64,000 nucleotides of DNA, from assembly GCA_041394605.1 (NCBI GenBank), contig JAWKHX010000019.1, positions 28,681-92,680 of the forward strand. Reading direction: 5' to 3'. This stretch comes from UBA668 sp041394605 (GTDB lineage Bacteria; Actinomycetota; Acidimicrobiia; Acidimicrobiales; Ilumatobacteraceae). The position numbers and the translations under genes were made by a program. How positions within the stretch are numbered: position 1 is the first letter of the stretch; each line of letters starts with the position of its first letter. The notes beneath the pieces were generated by a model. That model was not told where the DNA came from. It was given only the letters and a program-made list of their open reading frames with translations, and searched no databases. Shown one piece after another: positions 25,914 through 36,614 of the stretch.

Positions 25914-27412
25914 ATGAGCGACTGCGTGCTGGCCATCGACCTGGGAACCGGTGGGCCGAAGGTCGCGCTGGTCGAGGCGACAGGTCACACGCTGGCCTGG
26001 CGCAGCCGCCCGGTCGCCACCCACTTCGTGGACTCGGCCGAGGGCCGCGGCGCGGAGCAGGACCCGGAGGAGATGTGGGCGGCCATCGTCGCGGCCGCCC
26101 GGGAGGTGCTGGCCGCGGTGCAACCCGTGCCGCCGATCGTCGCCGTGGCGGTCACCAGCCAGTACATGAGCACCATCCCGGTGGCTGCCGACGGGCGGCC
26201 CACCGGCCCGTGCATCCTCTGGATGGACACCCGCGGCGCCGCGCACAACCTCACCCTGCTCACCGACGAGTCGTTCATGCTGTTCCTCGACCGGCACGGG
26301 ATGATCCCGCTGCCGAGCGGCAACGACAACGTCGCCCATGCCCACGTGCTGCAGACCCACCATCCCGAGGCGTACGCCGCCGCGGTCGCGCTGGTGGAGC
26401 CGATGGACTACGTGGTCGCCCGACTCAGCGGCCGGGTGTGCGCCACCCAGAGCACCGTGTTCGGCCAACTCGTGTGCGACAACCGGCAGTGGGGCGCCAC
26501 CAGCTACGACCCCGACCTGGTGGCGGCCACCGGGCTGGACCCCGCCAAGCTCGCCCCGCTGGTGCCGCTGCACGGCCAGGTGGGGGAGGTGCTGGCCGGC
26601 CCTGCCGCCGAGTTGGGCATTCCGACCGGCACGCCGGTCGATGCCGGGCACCATCGACTCCATCACGTCGGCGGTCGGCGCCGGTGCGCTGGACCCGACG
26701 GCGGGGTCGGTCATCATTGGCACCACGTCGGTGATGGTCAGCCACATTCCCGACCACCGCGGCGACTCATCGCCGGCATCCTCTCCGTGCCCAGCCCGGT
26801 GGACGGGATGTACTACGTGATGGCGGAGAACGGCGTCGGCGGCCGCTCGCTGGAGTTCGCGCAGCGCCTGTTCGGCGTGGCCTCCGCCGGACGAGGCCGT
26901 GGGGCTGGCGGGCGAGGGCCGCCGGCAGCGACGGTGGCGTGGGGTTCATGCCGTGGCTGCTCGGCTCCATCGCACCCAGCCCGAACGACGACGTGCGCGC
27001 CGCGTACGTGGGCCTGTCGTTGCACCACGACCGGCCGCACCTGCTGCGGGCGACGCTGGAGGGTGTGGCGCTGAACCTGGCCTGGCTGCTGCCCCACGTG
27101 GAGACGTTTGTCGGCACCGGCTTCCCGTTCATCCGCTTCGGCGGGGGAGGGGCCACCAGCCCGGTGTGGGGGCAGATCCTCGCCGACGCGCTGGACACCC
27201 CGGTGCACCGCCTGGCCGAGCCGCGGGCCACCAACGCCCGCGGCGCCGCCTTCCTCGCATTCGCCGACCTCGGCCGTCTGCGCCTCGCCGACGTCCCCTC
27301 GCTGCTGCGGGTGGAGCAGGTGCACCTCCCGGACCCGGCCACCCGCCCGGCGATGGAGCGGGCGCTGGCCCGCCTGACCGCCCTCCACCCCGCCCTCGCC
27401 CTCAACGCCTGA
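25914..27412 (+). CDS. FGGY-family carbohydrate kinase (xylulokinase-like), several frameshifts
   Basis: The N-terminal FGGY domain starts SDCVLAIDLGTGGPKVALVE and has VAVTSQYMSTIPVAADGRPT, then CILWMDTRGAAHN. The C-terminal half is spread over other frames: TIDSITSAVGAGALDPTAGS from about 26645, then IAGILSVPSPVDGMYYVMAE from about 26770, then GFMPWLLGSIAPSPNDDVRA from about 26945 to the stop at 27412, including the ATP-site FIRFGGGGATSPVWGQILAD. Breaks lie near 26645, 26755 and 26890-26940. Intact length would be about 500 residues. All parts are conserved, so errors are more likely than decay. Phosphorylates a sugar, polyol or similar; substrate unknown. Confidence 0.85.
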
Positions 27413-27427
27413 AGGAGCCTTCCAACC

Positions 27428-28795
27428 ATGGGCCTCTACCCGTATGCCGACAAGTACCCCGTGGTGCGCGCCTTCCCGGAGGACGGCCGCCCCCGCCAGG
27501 ACATCCTCCGCGAGATCGTGGAGATGGCCGAGACGGAGGACTCGCCGTACCACGAGGGCAAGATCAGCGGGTCGATCTACTCCGGCGACGAGGAGCACTA
27601 CGAGTTCCTCAACGAGGTGTTCGGCCACTACAGCCACGCCAACGTGCTGCAGCGCGACATGTACCCCAGCGCCACCCGTTTCGAGGGCGAGATCATCGCC
27701 ATGACTGCGGACATGCTGCATGCGCCGGAGCCGGTGGGCGTGCTCACCAGCGGTGGCACGGAGAGCCTGATGAACCCGCTGCTGGTGGCGCGGGAGCGGG
27801 GGCGCGAGCGGGGCATCACCCGGCCCAACGTGGTGATGCCGGTGACGGCCCACCCGGCGCTGCTGAAGGGCGCTCACTACTTCGGCATCGAGGTGCGCCA
27901 CGCGGCCGTCACCGACCGGTTCGTCGCGGACATGGCATCCGTGCGGTCGCTGGTGGACGGCGACACCGTGTCGCTGGTCGGCTCCGCCGGCACCTACCCG
28001 CACGGCTTGGTGGACCCGATCGCCGAACTGTCCGACCTGGCCGTGGAGCGGGACACCCTGCTGCACGTGGACGGCTGCCTCGGCGGGTTCATCCTCGCCT
28101 GGGGCGAGGACCTCGGGTACCCGGTGCCCGTGTTCGACTTCCGCCTGCCGGGCGTCACGTCGATCAGCGCCGACACGCACAAGTACGGCTTCGGGCTGAA
28201 GGGGTCGTCGGTGCTGCTGTACCGCACGGCCGAACTGCGCCGCCACCAGTACTTCATCGTGCCGGACTGGCCGGGCGGGCTGTACACGTCGCCGGGCATG
28301 AGCGGGTCGCGCAGCGGCGGGATCATCGCCGCCGCCTGGGCCGCGATGGTGTCGCTCGGCCGTTCCGGCTACCGGGCGATCGCCGCCGACATCTTCGCCA
28401 CCGCGGCGGCCGTCCGCCGGGCGATCGAGGCGGTCCCCGAGTTGCGGGTGCTCGGTGACCCCTTCTTCAACGTCGCCTTCACCACCACACCGGACAGTGG
28501 GCTGGACATCTTCCTGGTCAACGACTTCCTCGCCTCGCGCCGCTGGCGGATGAACGGCCTGCAGCGGCCCGCCGCCCTGCACTTCTGCATCACCCGCCCG
28601 AACACCCAGCCGGGCGTGGTGGACCGCTTCGCCGCCGACCTGCTGGAGGCGGTGGCCTACGCCCGCGAGAAGGCCGGCACCCCGGCCCGCTCCGGCGCCT
28701 TCTACGCCGGTGGCGTGACGAGCGAGCAGATCACCAGCGGGATGGAGTGGTGGCTGGATGCCACCCAGGCCGTCCCCGCCGCCCCAGCACCCTGA
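27428..28795 (+). CDS. PLP-dependent decarboxylase/lyase, sphingosine-1-phosphate lyase-like
   Basis: 455 residues, 15 bases after the kinase with a GAAGGAG ribosome site. Group II decarboxylase fold: GVLTSGGTESLMNPLLVARE (near 99-118), aspartate of LLHVDGCLGGFILAW and the PLP lysine K252 in ISADTHKYGFGLKGSS. Closest in style to sphingosine-1-phosphate lyases and related carbon-carbon lyases rather than glutamate decarboxylase. Such enzymes split phosphorylated amino alcohols to an aldehyde, and an aldehyde dehydrogenase and a kinase are present in the same cluster, so kinase, lyase and dehydrogenase could act in series. That pathway is inference. Confidence 0.88.
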   Translation: MGLYPYADKYPVVRAFPEDGRPRQDILREIVEMAETEDSPYHEGKISGSIYSGDEEHYEFLNEVFGHYSHANVLQRDMYPSATRFEGEIIAMTADMLHAPEPVGVLTSGGTESLMNPLLVARERGRERGITRPNVVMPVTAHPALLKGAHYFGIEVRHAAVTDRFVADMASVRSLVDGDTVSLVGSAGTYPHGLVDPIAELSDLAVERDTLLHVDGCLGGFILAWGEDLGYPVPVFDFRLPGVTSISADTHKYGFGLKGSSVLLYRTAELRRHQYFIVPDWPGGLYTSPGMSGSRSGGIIAAAWAAMVSLGRSGYRAIAADIFATAAAVRRAIEAVPELRVLGDPFFNVAFTTTPDSGLDIFLVNDFLASRRWRMNGLQRPAALHFCITRPNTQPGVVDRFAADLLEAVAYAREKAGTPARSGAFYAGGVTSEQITSGMEWWLDATQAVPAAPAP

Positions 28796-28876
28796 CGCCC
28801 GCCGCCTGGCCGGCCGCCCTGCACGATGCCCGGGCCCGTCGGTCGGGCGAGTTCGCCGGGGGTGTCGCGGCCCACG

Positions 28877-28989
28877 GTTTCACTTCTTTCCGATTTCGAT
28901 TCGGGTGGGAGGCGGAGGGATGCCTGTGGCCTGCGCGGTCCGGCGAACACTGTCCCCTCGGCGTGTGCGGATTCGGAAAGAAGTGAAAC
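28877..28989. repeat. 17-bp perfect inverted repeat flanking 79 bases
   Basis: GTTTCACTTCTTTCCGA at 28877-28893 and TCGGAAAGAAGTGAAAC at 28973-28989 are exact reverse complements. The left arm continues inward into CGATTTCGATTCG, the inverse of the core in the 21.7-21.8 kb repeats. The arms are AT-rich against a GC-rich spacer, like the ends of a small non-autonomous element or two copies of a dispersed repeat in opposite orientation. Confidence 0.65.
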
Positions 28990-29185
28990 AGAGAAGTGGG
29001 TGAGGTGCCCGGAACCTGCCCGTCAATGCCGTCCCGGCCTCCAGCAGGATGCCGAGCACGGCCCGGCGCAGCGGGAAGCCGGCGATCGGCTCCAGTTCAC
29101 CTTCCATCACCCCACTGATGCGCACCGAGGACCGGCCGTTCGGCAGAACCGGCGCCGGGAACGCACCATTTGTGATGCCATTCAC
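28880..29185 (-). CDS. Possible coding fragment, unknown
   Basis: 101-codon open frame from an ATG at 29185. Codons 7-55 have strong G/C third positions, as in genes here, and read plausibly (SSVRISGVMEGELEPIAGFP; RRAVLGILLEAGTALTGRF). The frame then runs across the inverted repeat, where composition changes, and stops inside it. It may be the 5' remnant of a gene cut by the repeat, or chance. Its start overlaps the candidate nuo promoter. No family recognised. Confidence 0.25.
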   Translation of the reverse strand: MNGITNGAFPAPVLPNGRSSVRISGVMEGELEPIAGFPLRRAVLGILLEAGTALTGRFRAPHPLLCFTSFRIRTRRGDSVRRTAQATGIPPPPTRIEIGKK

Positions 29186-29197
29186 GCGGCGTAGTAG
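29170..29197 (+). promoter_or_regulatory. Candidate promoter of nuo operon
   Basis: TTGTGA at 29170-29175 and TAGTAG at 29192-29197 with 16-base spacing, 11 bases before the nuoA ATG, which would give a very short leader. No Shine-Dalgarno sequence is evident before nuoA, in keeping with a near-leaderless message. Confidence 0.35.
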
Positions 29198-29208
29198 CGT
29201 CGCCCCCG

Positions 29209-29574
29209 ATGTCCGATTTCCTGCGCGACTACCTCACGGTCGTCTGGTTCGCCGCGATCGCCTTGGTGCTGGCCAGCTTGCTGCTGGGCATCTCGGCGAT
29301 CCTCCGGCCGAACAAGCCGTCCGCTCAGAAGCTCATGGCCTACGAGAGCGGTGTGAACCCGGTGGGCGACGGTTGGTCGCAGAGCCAGGTGCGCTACTAC
29401 ATCTTCGCCCTGCTCTTCGTGGTGTTCGACGTCGAAGCGGTGTTCATCTTCCCGTGGGCCACCCGCCTCGAGGAGTACGCCGGCTTCGGTCTCGTCGAGA
29501 TGGGCATCTTCGTCTTCGTCCTGCTCCTTGGCCTCGTGTACGCGTGGCGCAAGGGCGTTCTGCGCTGGGTGTAA
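29209..29574 (+). CDS. nuoA: NADH-quinone oxidoreductase subunit A
   Basis: 121 residues with three transmembrane segments (about 10-30, 65-85, 94-114). Family blocks: YESGVNPVGDGWSQSQVRYY and ALLFVVFDVEAVFIFPWATR, with the membrane acidic residues of the quinone-channel region. First gene of the complex I operon; nuoB starts 4 bases later. Confidence 0.96.
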   Translation: MSDFLRDYLTVVWFAAIALVLASLLLGISAILRPNKPSAQKLMAYESGVNPVGDGWSQSQVRYYIFALLFVVFDVEAVFIFPWATRLEEYAGFGLVEMGIFVFVLLLGLVYAWRKGVLRWV

Positions 29575-29578
29575 CCAC

Positions 29579-30115
29579 ATGGGTCTCGTCGACAAGGGGC
29601 GCCTGCCCAAGCCACTCACGTCCCTGTTCAACATGGGTCGGTCCTACAGCATGTGGGTGTACCAGTGGGGTCTGGCCTGCTGCGCCATCGAGATGGGTGC
29701 CGCGTTCGGCTCGCCCCGCTACGACGTGATGCGCCTCGGCGTCATCCCGCTGCCTGCCAGCCCCCGCCAGGCCGACTTGGTGGTCATCTCCGGCACCGTC
29801 ACGGACAAGATGGCCCCGGCCATCAAGCGCCTGTACGAGCAGATGCCCGAGCCGAAGTACGTCATCAGCATGGGCTCCTGCGCCAACTGCGGCGGCCCGT
29901 ACTGGGACAGCTACAGCGTCACCAAGGGTGTGGACCAGATCATCCCGGTGGACGTCTACGTGCCCGGCTGCCCGCCCCGGCCCGAGGCCCTGCTGGAAGG
30001 CGTGGTCCTCCTGCAGCAGCGCATCAAGTACGAGGACATGGGCGCCCGCTGGCGCGGCGAGGGCTACAAGCCGATCGTCGTCGCCGAGCCCGCCCCGGCA
30101 GGAGGCCTGGCGTGA
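29579..30115 (+). CDS. nuoB: NADH-quinone oxidoreductase subunit B
   Basis: 178 residues. It carries the terminal 4Fe-4S cluster N2: the tandem cysteines in WGLACCAIEM near residues 34-35, the third in SMGSCANCGGPYW and the fourth in DVYVPGCPPRPEA. Peripheral arm, adjacent to the quinone site with NuoD. Four bases after nuoA; the stop overlaps the nuoC GTG. Confidence 0.97.
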   Translation: MGLVDKGRLPKPLTSLFNMGRSYSMWVYQWGLACCAIEMGAAFGSPRYDVMRLGVIPLPASPRQADLVVISGTVTDKMAPAIKRLYEQMPEPKYVISMGSCANCGGPYWDSYSVTKGVDQIIPVDVYVPGCPPRPEALLEGVVLLQQRIKYEDMGARWRGEGYKPIVVAEPAPAGGLA

Positions 30116-30753
30116 GCGACGAAACCCTGGCCCTCCCGGGCGACGCCCTCCGCGAAGGTGTGGTGGATGCCCTGCGCAGTGCCCTCGGCGCCGACCTGCT
30201 GGACAGCCTGGTCAAGCCGAACGACGACGTGTGGGTTCGGGTGGCCACCAGCGCCTGGCGGAAGGCCGGCGAGGTGCTGCGCGACACCGTCGGCTGCGAC
30301 TACTTCGGCTTCCTCTCGGCCATCGACTGGATGCCCAGCCCGTACGGCAAGAGCGAGGACGACCCCACCGAGCCGGCCCCCGAGGTGGACCTCACCATCC
30401 GCCAGGGCTACTGCGGCGGCGATACCCGCATGCAGGTGTTCGCCCGGGTCACCAACACCACCAAGCACTTCGGCGTCACCATCAAGGCCGACGTGCCTGA
30501 CGATCACCCCGTGGTGGCCAGCTGGATCCCGGTGTACGCCGGCGCCAACTGGCACGAGCGGGAGGCGCACGAGATGTTCGGGCTGGGCTTCGAGGGCCAC
30601 CCTGACCTGCGCCACATGTACCTGCCGACCGACTTCGAGGGGCACCCGTTGCGCAAGGACTTCCCGCTGCTGGCCCGCATGGTGAAGCCGTGGCCCGGCA
30701 TCGCCGACGTGGAGCCCCTGCCCGGCGGCGACGACGAGGAGGGCGAAGCATGA
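30112..30753 (+). CDS. nuoC: NADH-quinone oxidoreductase subunit C
   Basis: 213 residues from the GTG at 30112 inside the nuoB end, with GGAGG just upstream. Complex I 30-kDa subunit signature: WHEREAHEMFGLGFEGHPDL near residues 144-163 and FEGHPLRKDFPL. Separate from nuoD, not fused. A longer acidic N-terminus and C-terminus (GGDDEEGEA) are present. Its stop lies within a 16-base direct repeat shared with the nuoD start. Confidence 0.96.
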   Translation: MSDETLALPGDALREGVVDALRSALGADLLDSLVKPNDDVWVRVATSAWRKAGEVLRDTVGCDYFGFLSAIDWMPSPYGKSEDDPTEPAPEVDLTIRQGYCGGDTRMQVFARVTNTTKHFGVTIKADVPDDHPVVASWIPVYAGANWHEREAHEMFGLGFEGHPDLRHMYLPTDFEGHPLRKDFPLLARMVKPWPGIADVEPLPGGDDEEGEA

Positions 30754-30785
30754 GCCCGACCATCGAGACGGAGGGCGAAGCATGA
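30738..30785 (+). repeat. 16-base direct repeat at the nuoC-nuoD junction
   Basis: GGAGGGCGAAGCATGA occurs at 30738-30753 and 30770-30785. The first copy holds the nuoC stop (ATGA), the second the nuoD ribosome site and start. Between them an ATG at 30750 opens an 11-codon frame (MSPTIETEGEA) that stops in the nuoD start as ATGA. Confidence 0.75.
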
Positions 30786-31954
30786 CCGATCTCGCCGACC
30801 GCCAGAAGCTCAGCTACATCGCCGCCCAGGCCGCCGACGCCCGGTTGAACGTGGAGCTGGAGACCGAGGGCATGACCCTCAACATCGGCCCGCAGCACCC
30901 GGCCACGCACGGCACCCTGCGCATCATCGTCCGCCTGGACGGCGAGCAGGTGGTGTGGGCGGAGCCCTCCGCCGGCTACATGCACCGCGGCTACGAGAAG
31001 CTCACCGAGGTCCGCACCTTCCCGCAGGTGACGGCCCTGATCAACCGGATCGACTGGCTGGGCAGCTTCGCCAACGAGGTGCCGTTCATCCTCGCCGCCG
31101 AGAAGCTGATGGAGATCGAGGCCCCGCCTCGCGCCCAGTACATCCGCACGATCCTGTTCGAGCTCAGCCGCATCGCCAACGTGTCGCTGTTCCTCGGCGA
31201 CCTCGGCGTGCAGCTCGGCGCGGTCACCCCGGTGTTCTTCGCCTTCCGCGACCGCGAGTACGTGCTGAACCTCATCGAGGCCGCCACCGGCGGTCGCTTC
31301 CACCCCAACTTCGACCGCATCGGCGGCCTGAAGGACGACCTGCCCGCCGGCTGGCTGGCCGAGACCAAGCAGGTCATGAAGCGCCTCCGCGGCTTCTGCG
31401 ACGAGATCGAAGACCTCCTGTTCGGCAACGAGATCTTCCAGAGCCGCCTGCGTGGCATCGGCGTCATCCCCGCCGATGTGGCCAAGCAGTACGGCCTGTC
31501 CGGCGCCAACCTGCGGGCCAGCGGTGTGGACTGGGATCTCCGCCGCGACCAGAGCCTGCCGATGGCCTGGGACAAGGCCGACTGGAAGGTCATCACCCAC
31601 CCCGACGGCGACAGCTTCGCCCGCTGCTGGGTGCGGCTGCAGGAAGTCCGTGAGAGCACCAAGATCGTCGACCAGTTGTGCGACAGCCTGCCGTCGGGCC
31701 CGATCATGGCCAAGGTGCCGCGCATCATCAAGGTGCCCGAGGGCGAGGCCTGGGTCAGCACGGAGAACCCGCTCGGCGAGATGGGCTACTACGTGGTCAG
31801 CAAGGGCGACCTCGGCCCGTTCCGGGTGAAGATCCGCTCGGCCAGCTTCAACAACATCTCCATCGTGCCGTGGGTGCTGCGTGGCGTGTACGTCCCCGAC
31901 GTCATCTCCATCCTCGCCTCGCTGTACTTCATCCTCGGAGACATCGACCGATGA
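30782..31954 (+). CDS. nuoD: NADH-quinone oxidoreductase subunit D
   Basis: 390 residues. Quinone-site subunit, related to the hydrogenase large subunit but without nickel cysteines. Conserved: MTLNIGPQHPATHGTLRIIV near residues 31-50 with R47, the position matching the arginine dimethylated in mitochondrial NDUFS2; GYMHRGYEKLTEVRTFPQVT; and DLGVQLGAVTPVFFAFRDRE. Length is slightly short for the family at the N-terminus. If a base were lost in 30750-30782, translation could instead begin at 30750. Overlaps nuoH by 4 bases. Confidence 0.96.
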   Translation: MTDLADRQKLSYIAAQAADARLNVELETEGMTLNIGPQHPATHGTLRIIVRLDGEQVVWAEPSAGYMHRGYEKLTEVRTFPQVTALINRIDWLGSFANEVPFILAAEKLMEIEAPPRAQYIRTILFELSRIANVSLFLGDLGVQLGAVTPVFFAFRDREYVLNLIEAATGGRFHPNFDRIGGLKDDLPAGWLAETKQVMKRLRGFCDEIEDLLFGNEIFQSRLRGIGVIPADVAKQYGLSGANLRASGVDWDLRRDQSLPMAWDKADWKVITHPDGDSFARCWVRLQEVRESTKIVDQLCDSLPSGPIMAKVPRIIKVPEGEAWVSTENPLGEMGYYVVSKGDLGPFRVKIRSASFNNISIVPWVLRGVYVPDVISILASLYFILGDIDR

Positions 31955-32991
31955 TCGCTCTCGCCTACTGGGTCCAATCGCTCCTGCGGGTCCTCGGTGG
32001 CACGGTCGCCGTCCTGCTGCCCGCAGGCACGATCGTGTACCTGTTCCTGTTCAAGATGATGAGCTTCATGCAGAGCCGCCTCGGCCCGATGGAAGCCGGC
32101 CCCTACGGTTCGCTGCAGCTGTTCGCCGAGGTCGGCAAGTGGCTGCAGAAGGAGGACATCGCGCCGGAGCGGGCGGACAAGCGGATCTTCCGCATCGCCC
32201 CGTTGCTGGTGCTGGTCAGCACGTTCCTGCTGGTGGCCGTGGTGCCGTTCGGGCCGGACGCCTACTTCACCAACTTCGACGCCGGCGTGTTCTACATGCT
32301 GGCCGTCAGCTCGGTCAGCACGCTCGGCATCCTCATCGCCGGCTGGTCCAGCGCCAACAAGTACTCCCTGCTCGGCGGTCTGCGTGCCGCCGGCCAGCTG
32401 ATCGCCTACGAACTGCCGATGGTGCTCAGCGTGCTCGGCGTGGTCATCCAGGCCGGCACCATGAACCTGCAGAGCATCGTGGTGCAGCAGAACGCCGGGT
32501 CGATCTTCGGCTGGGACGGCATCGGCAACCCGTTCATCCTCACCCAGTTCGTCGGCTTCCTGATCTTCATGATCTCGGTCCAGGCTGAGCTCACCCAGAC
32601 CCCGTTCGACATGCCGATCGCCGAGTCCGAGCTGGTGTCCGGCTACATGACCGAGTACTCCGGCTTCCGGTTCCTGATCTTCTTCATCGCCGAGTTCGCC
32701 ACCGCCGGCGTGTTCAGCCTGATCGCCAGCGTGCTGTTCCTCGGCGGCTGGGGCGTGCCCTTCAGCTGGTTCGGCTGGGACGGCGCCGGCGACGTGGACA
32801 ACTTCATGAACGTCGGCGGCCCGCTCATCATGGTCACCAAGATGGTGGTGCTCAGCGGCATCATCATGTGGGTCCGCTTCAGCTACCCCCGTATGCGTGA
32901 GGACCAGCTGCAGCGCTTCGCCTGGAAGGTGCTCGTGCCGATCAGCCTGCTCAACATCATGGCCACGGCCATCTTGAAGGTGGTCTTCTGA
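31951..32991 (+). CDS. nuoH: NADH-quinone oxidoreductase subunit H
   Basis: 346 residues, about eight membrane segments. Forms the floor of the quinone cavity. Hallmarks: MQSRLGPMEAGPYGSLQLFA near residues 40-59, LLGGLRAAGQLIAYELPMVL, and AELTQTPFDMPIAESELVSG followed by YMTEYSGFRF. It directly follows nuoD with a 4-base overlap: nuoE, nuoF and nuoG, which commonly lie between D and H, are absent here. The stop overlaps the nuoI ATG. Confidence 0.96.
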   Translation: MIALAYWVQSLLRVLGGTVAVLLPAGTIVYLFLFKMMSFMQSRLGPMEAGPYGSLQLFAEVGKWLQKEDIAPERADKRIFRIAPLLVLVSTFLLVAVVPFGPDAYFTNFDAGVFYMLAVSSVSTLGILIAGWSSANKYSLLGGLRAAGQLIAYELPMVLSVLGVVIQAGTMNLQSIVVQQNAGSIFGWDGIGNPFILTQFVGFLIFMISVQAELTQTPFDMPIAESELVSGYMTEYSGFRFLIFFIAEFATAGVFSLIASVLFLGGWGVPFSWFGWDGAGDVDNFMNVGGPLIMVTKMVVLSGIIMWVRFSYPRMREDQLQRFAWKVLVPISLLNIMATAILKVVF

Positions 32992-33515
32992 TGCCCTCGA
33001 AGCTGCCCAAGCCCAAGGTGCCCGGTCTGCTGAAGGGTCTCGGCGTCACTGCCCGGACCTTCGCCGAGACCGTCAAGCCCAAGAAGATGGGCGGTGGTGC
33101 CGCCACCGTGCAGTACCCGCACGAGAAGGAGAGCCCGCCCATCCGGGCCCGTGGCGTCATCGCCCTGCGCGAAGACAACTGCACCGCCTGCATGCTGTGC
33201 GCCCGCAGCTGCCCGGACTGGTGCATCTTCATCGAGGCCCACAAGGATCTCGCCCCGCCCCGGCGAGCCGGCGGCGCCCCGCGCAAGGTCAACAAGCTGG
33301 ACCGCTTCGACATCGACTACGCGCTCTGCATGTACTGCGGCATCTGCGTGGAGGTGTGCCCCTTCGACGCCCTGTTCTGGAGCCCGGAGTACGAGTACAG
33401 CGAGCCGAAGATCGCCGACCTGCTGCACGACAAGACCAAGCTCGGCGAATGGATGGAAACGGTGCCCGAGGCCCCCGCGCTCGAGGCCGGCGCCGAGAAG
33501 AAGAAGGGGAAGTGA
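32991..33515 (+). CDS. nuoI: NADH-quinone oxidoreductase subunit I
   Basis: 174 residues with two 4Fe-4S motifs, NCTACMLCARSCPDWCIFIE near residues 63-82 and ALCMYCGICVEVCPFDALFW near residues 110-129, holding clusters N6a and N6b. The N-terminus is basic and would contact the membrane arm; the C-terminus ends in a lysine run (EKKKGK). Overlaps nuoJ by one base. Confidence 0.96.
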   Translation: MPSKLPKPKVPGLLKGLGVTARTFAETVKPKKMGGGAATVQYPHEKESPPIRARGVIALREDNCTACMLCARSCPDWCIFIEAHKDLAPPRRAGGAPRKVNKLDRFDIDYALCMYCGICVEVCPFDALFWSPEYEYSEPKIADLLHDKTKLGEWMETVPEAPALEAGAEKKKGK

Positions 33516-34033
33516 TGCTGCTCGCTTCCGACGTGGTCGTCGCCCAGAACGTGGGGTTCGGCATCATCGCCGCGGTGATGGTGATCTTCGCCCTGCGGGT
33601 GGTGTCGTCCAGCAATGTCGTCCACGCCGCGCTCAGCCTGGTGATGGTCATGGCCGGTGCCGCTGCGCTGTACGTGCTGTTGGCCGCCGAGTTCGTGGCG
33701 GTCACCCAGGTGCTGGTCTACATCGGCGCGGTGATGGTGCTCTTCCTGTTCGGCGTGATGCTCACCCGCGCCAAGCTGGGCAAGGAGGCCGACCTCAACA
33801 ACAAGAACTGGGGCGTCGGCATCCCAGTGGCCATCCTTCTCCTCGGCGTCATGGTCTACGCCCTGGGCGACGGATGGGGCCGCACCAAGATCGACGCCAC
33901 CGGCGGCTCGGTGGTGTCCACCACCGCCATCAGCGACCTGATCTTCAGCCCCTACATCCTCCCGTTCTGGGGACTCTCGTTCGTGCTCCTCGCCGCCGTC
34001 GTCGGCGCGATCGTCCTGGCCAGGAAGGACTGA
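33515..34033 (+). CDS. nuoJ: NADH-quinone oxidoreductase subunit J
   Basis: 172 residues, five hydrophobic segments. The family block is VTQVLVYIGAVMVLFLFGVM near residues 67-86, with the pi-bulge helix, preceded by HAALSLVMVMAGAAALYVLL. Membrane-arm subunit between NuoA/K and NuoH. ATG at 33515 overlaps the nuoI stop; nuoK begins 4 bases after its own stop. Confidence 0.94.
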   Translation: MLLASDVVVAQNVGFGIIAAVMVIFALRVVSSSNVVHAALSLVMVMAGAAALYVLLAAEFVAVTQVLVYIGAVMVLFLFGVMLTRAKLGKEADLNNKNWGVGIPVAILLLGVMVYALGDGWGRTKIDATGGSVVSTTAISDLIFSPYILPFWGLSFVLLAAVVGAIVLARKD

Positions 34034-34037
34034 CGCG

Positions 34038-34337
34038 ATGCTCGTCAACCAGTTCCTCATCCTCGGCGCGGTGCTGTTCTGCATCGGCGTGTACGGGGTG
34101 CTCGCCCGCAAGAACGCGGTGATGGTGCTGATGAGCATCGAGCTGATCCTCAACTCGGTGAACATCAACCTGCTCGCCTTCGACCGCCTCAACGGCTCCA
34201 TCGACGGCAACGTGTTCGCTCTGTTCATCATCGCCGTCGCCGCCGCCGAGGTGGGCGTAGGCCTGGCGATGGTGCTGCTGATCTATCGCAACCGCAAGAG
34301 CATCGCGCTCGATGAGCTGTCGGAAATGAAGGGCTGA
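34038..34337 (+). CDS. nuoK: NADH-quinone oxidoreductase subunit K
   Basis: 99 residues, three transmembrane segments, normal length. Contains the buried glutamates in MVLMSIELILNSVNINLLAF and VAAAEVGVGLAMVLLIYRNR that relay protons toward the antiporter-like subunits. Tightly packed between nuoJ and nuoL. Confidence 0.95.
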   Translation: MLVNQFLILGAVLFCIGVYGVLARKNAVMVLMSIELILNSVNINLLAFDRLNGSIDGNVFALFIIAVAAAEVGVGLAMVLLIYRNRKSIALDELSEMKG

Positions 34338-34340
34338 CGC

Positions 34341-36602
<2,262 letters not shown>

Positions 36603-36614
36603 AGGGAACCCCAG

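Larger units (their letters stand above)
28796..29208. other. Intergenic region before nuo operon
   Basis: 413 bases. It holds an inverted repeat element (28877-28989), a possible minus-strand coding fragment (28880-29185) and a candidate promoter for nuoA; each has its own entry. The first 80 bases show nothing beyond GC-rich sequence. Confidence 0.6.
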
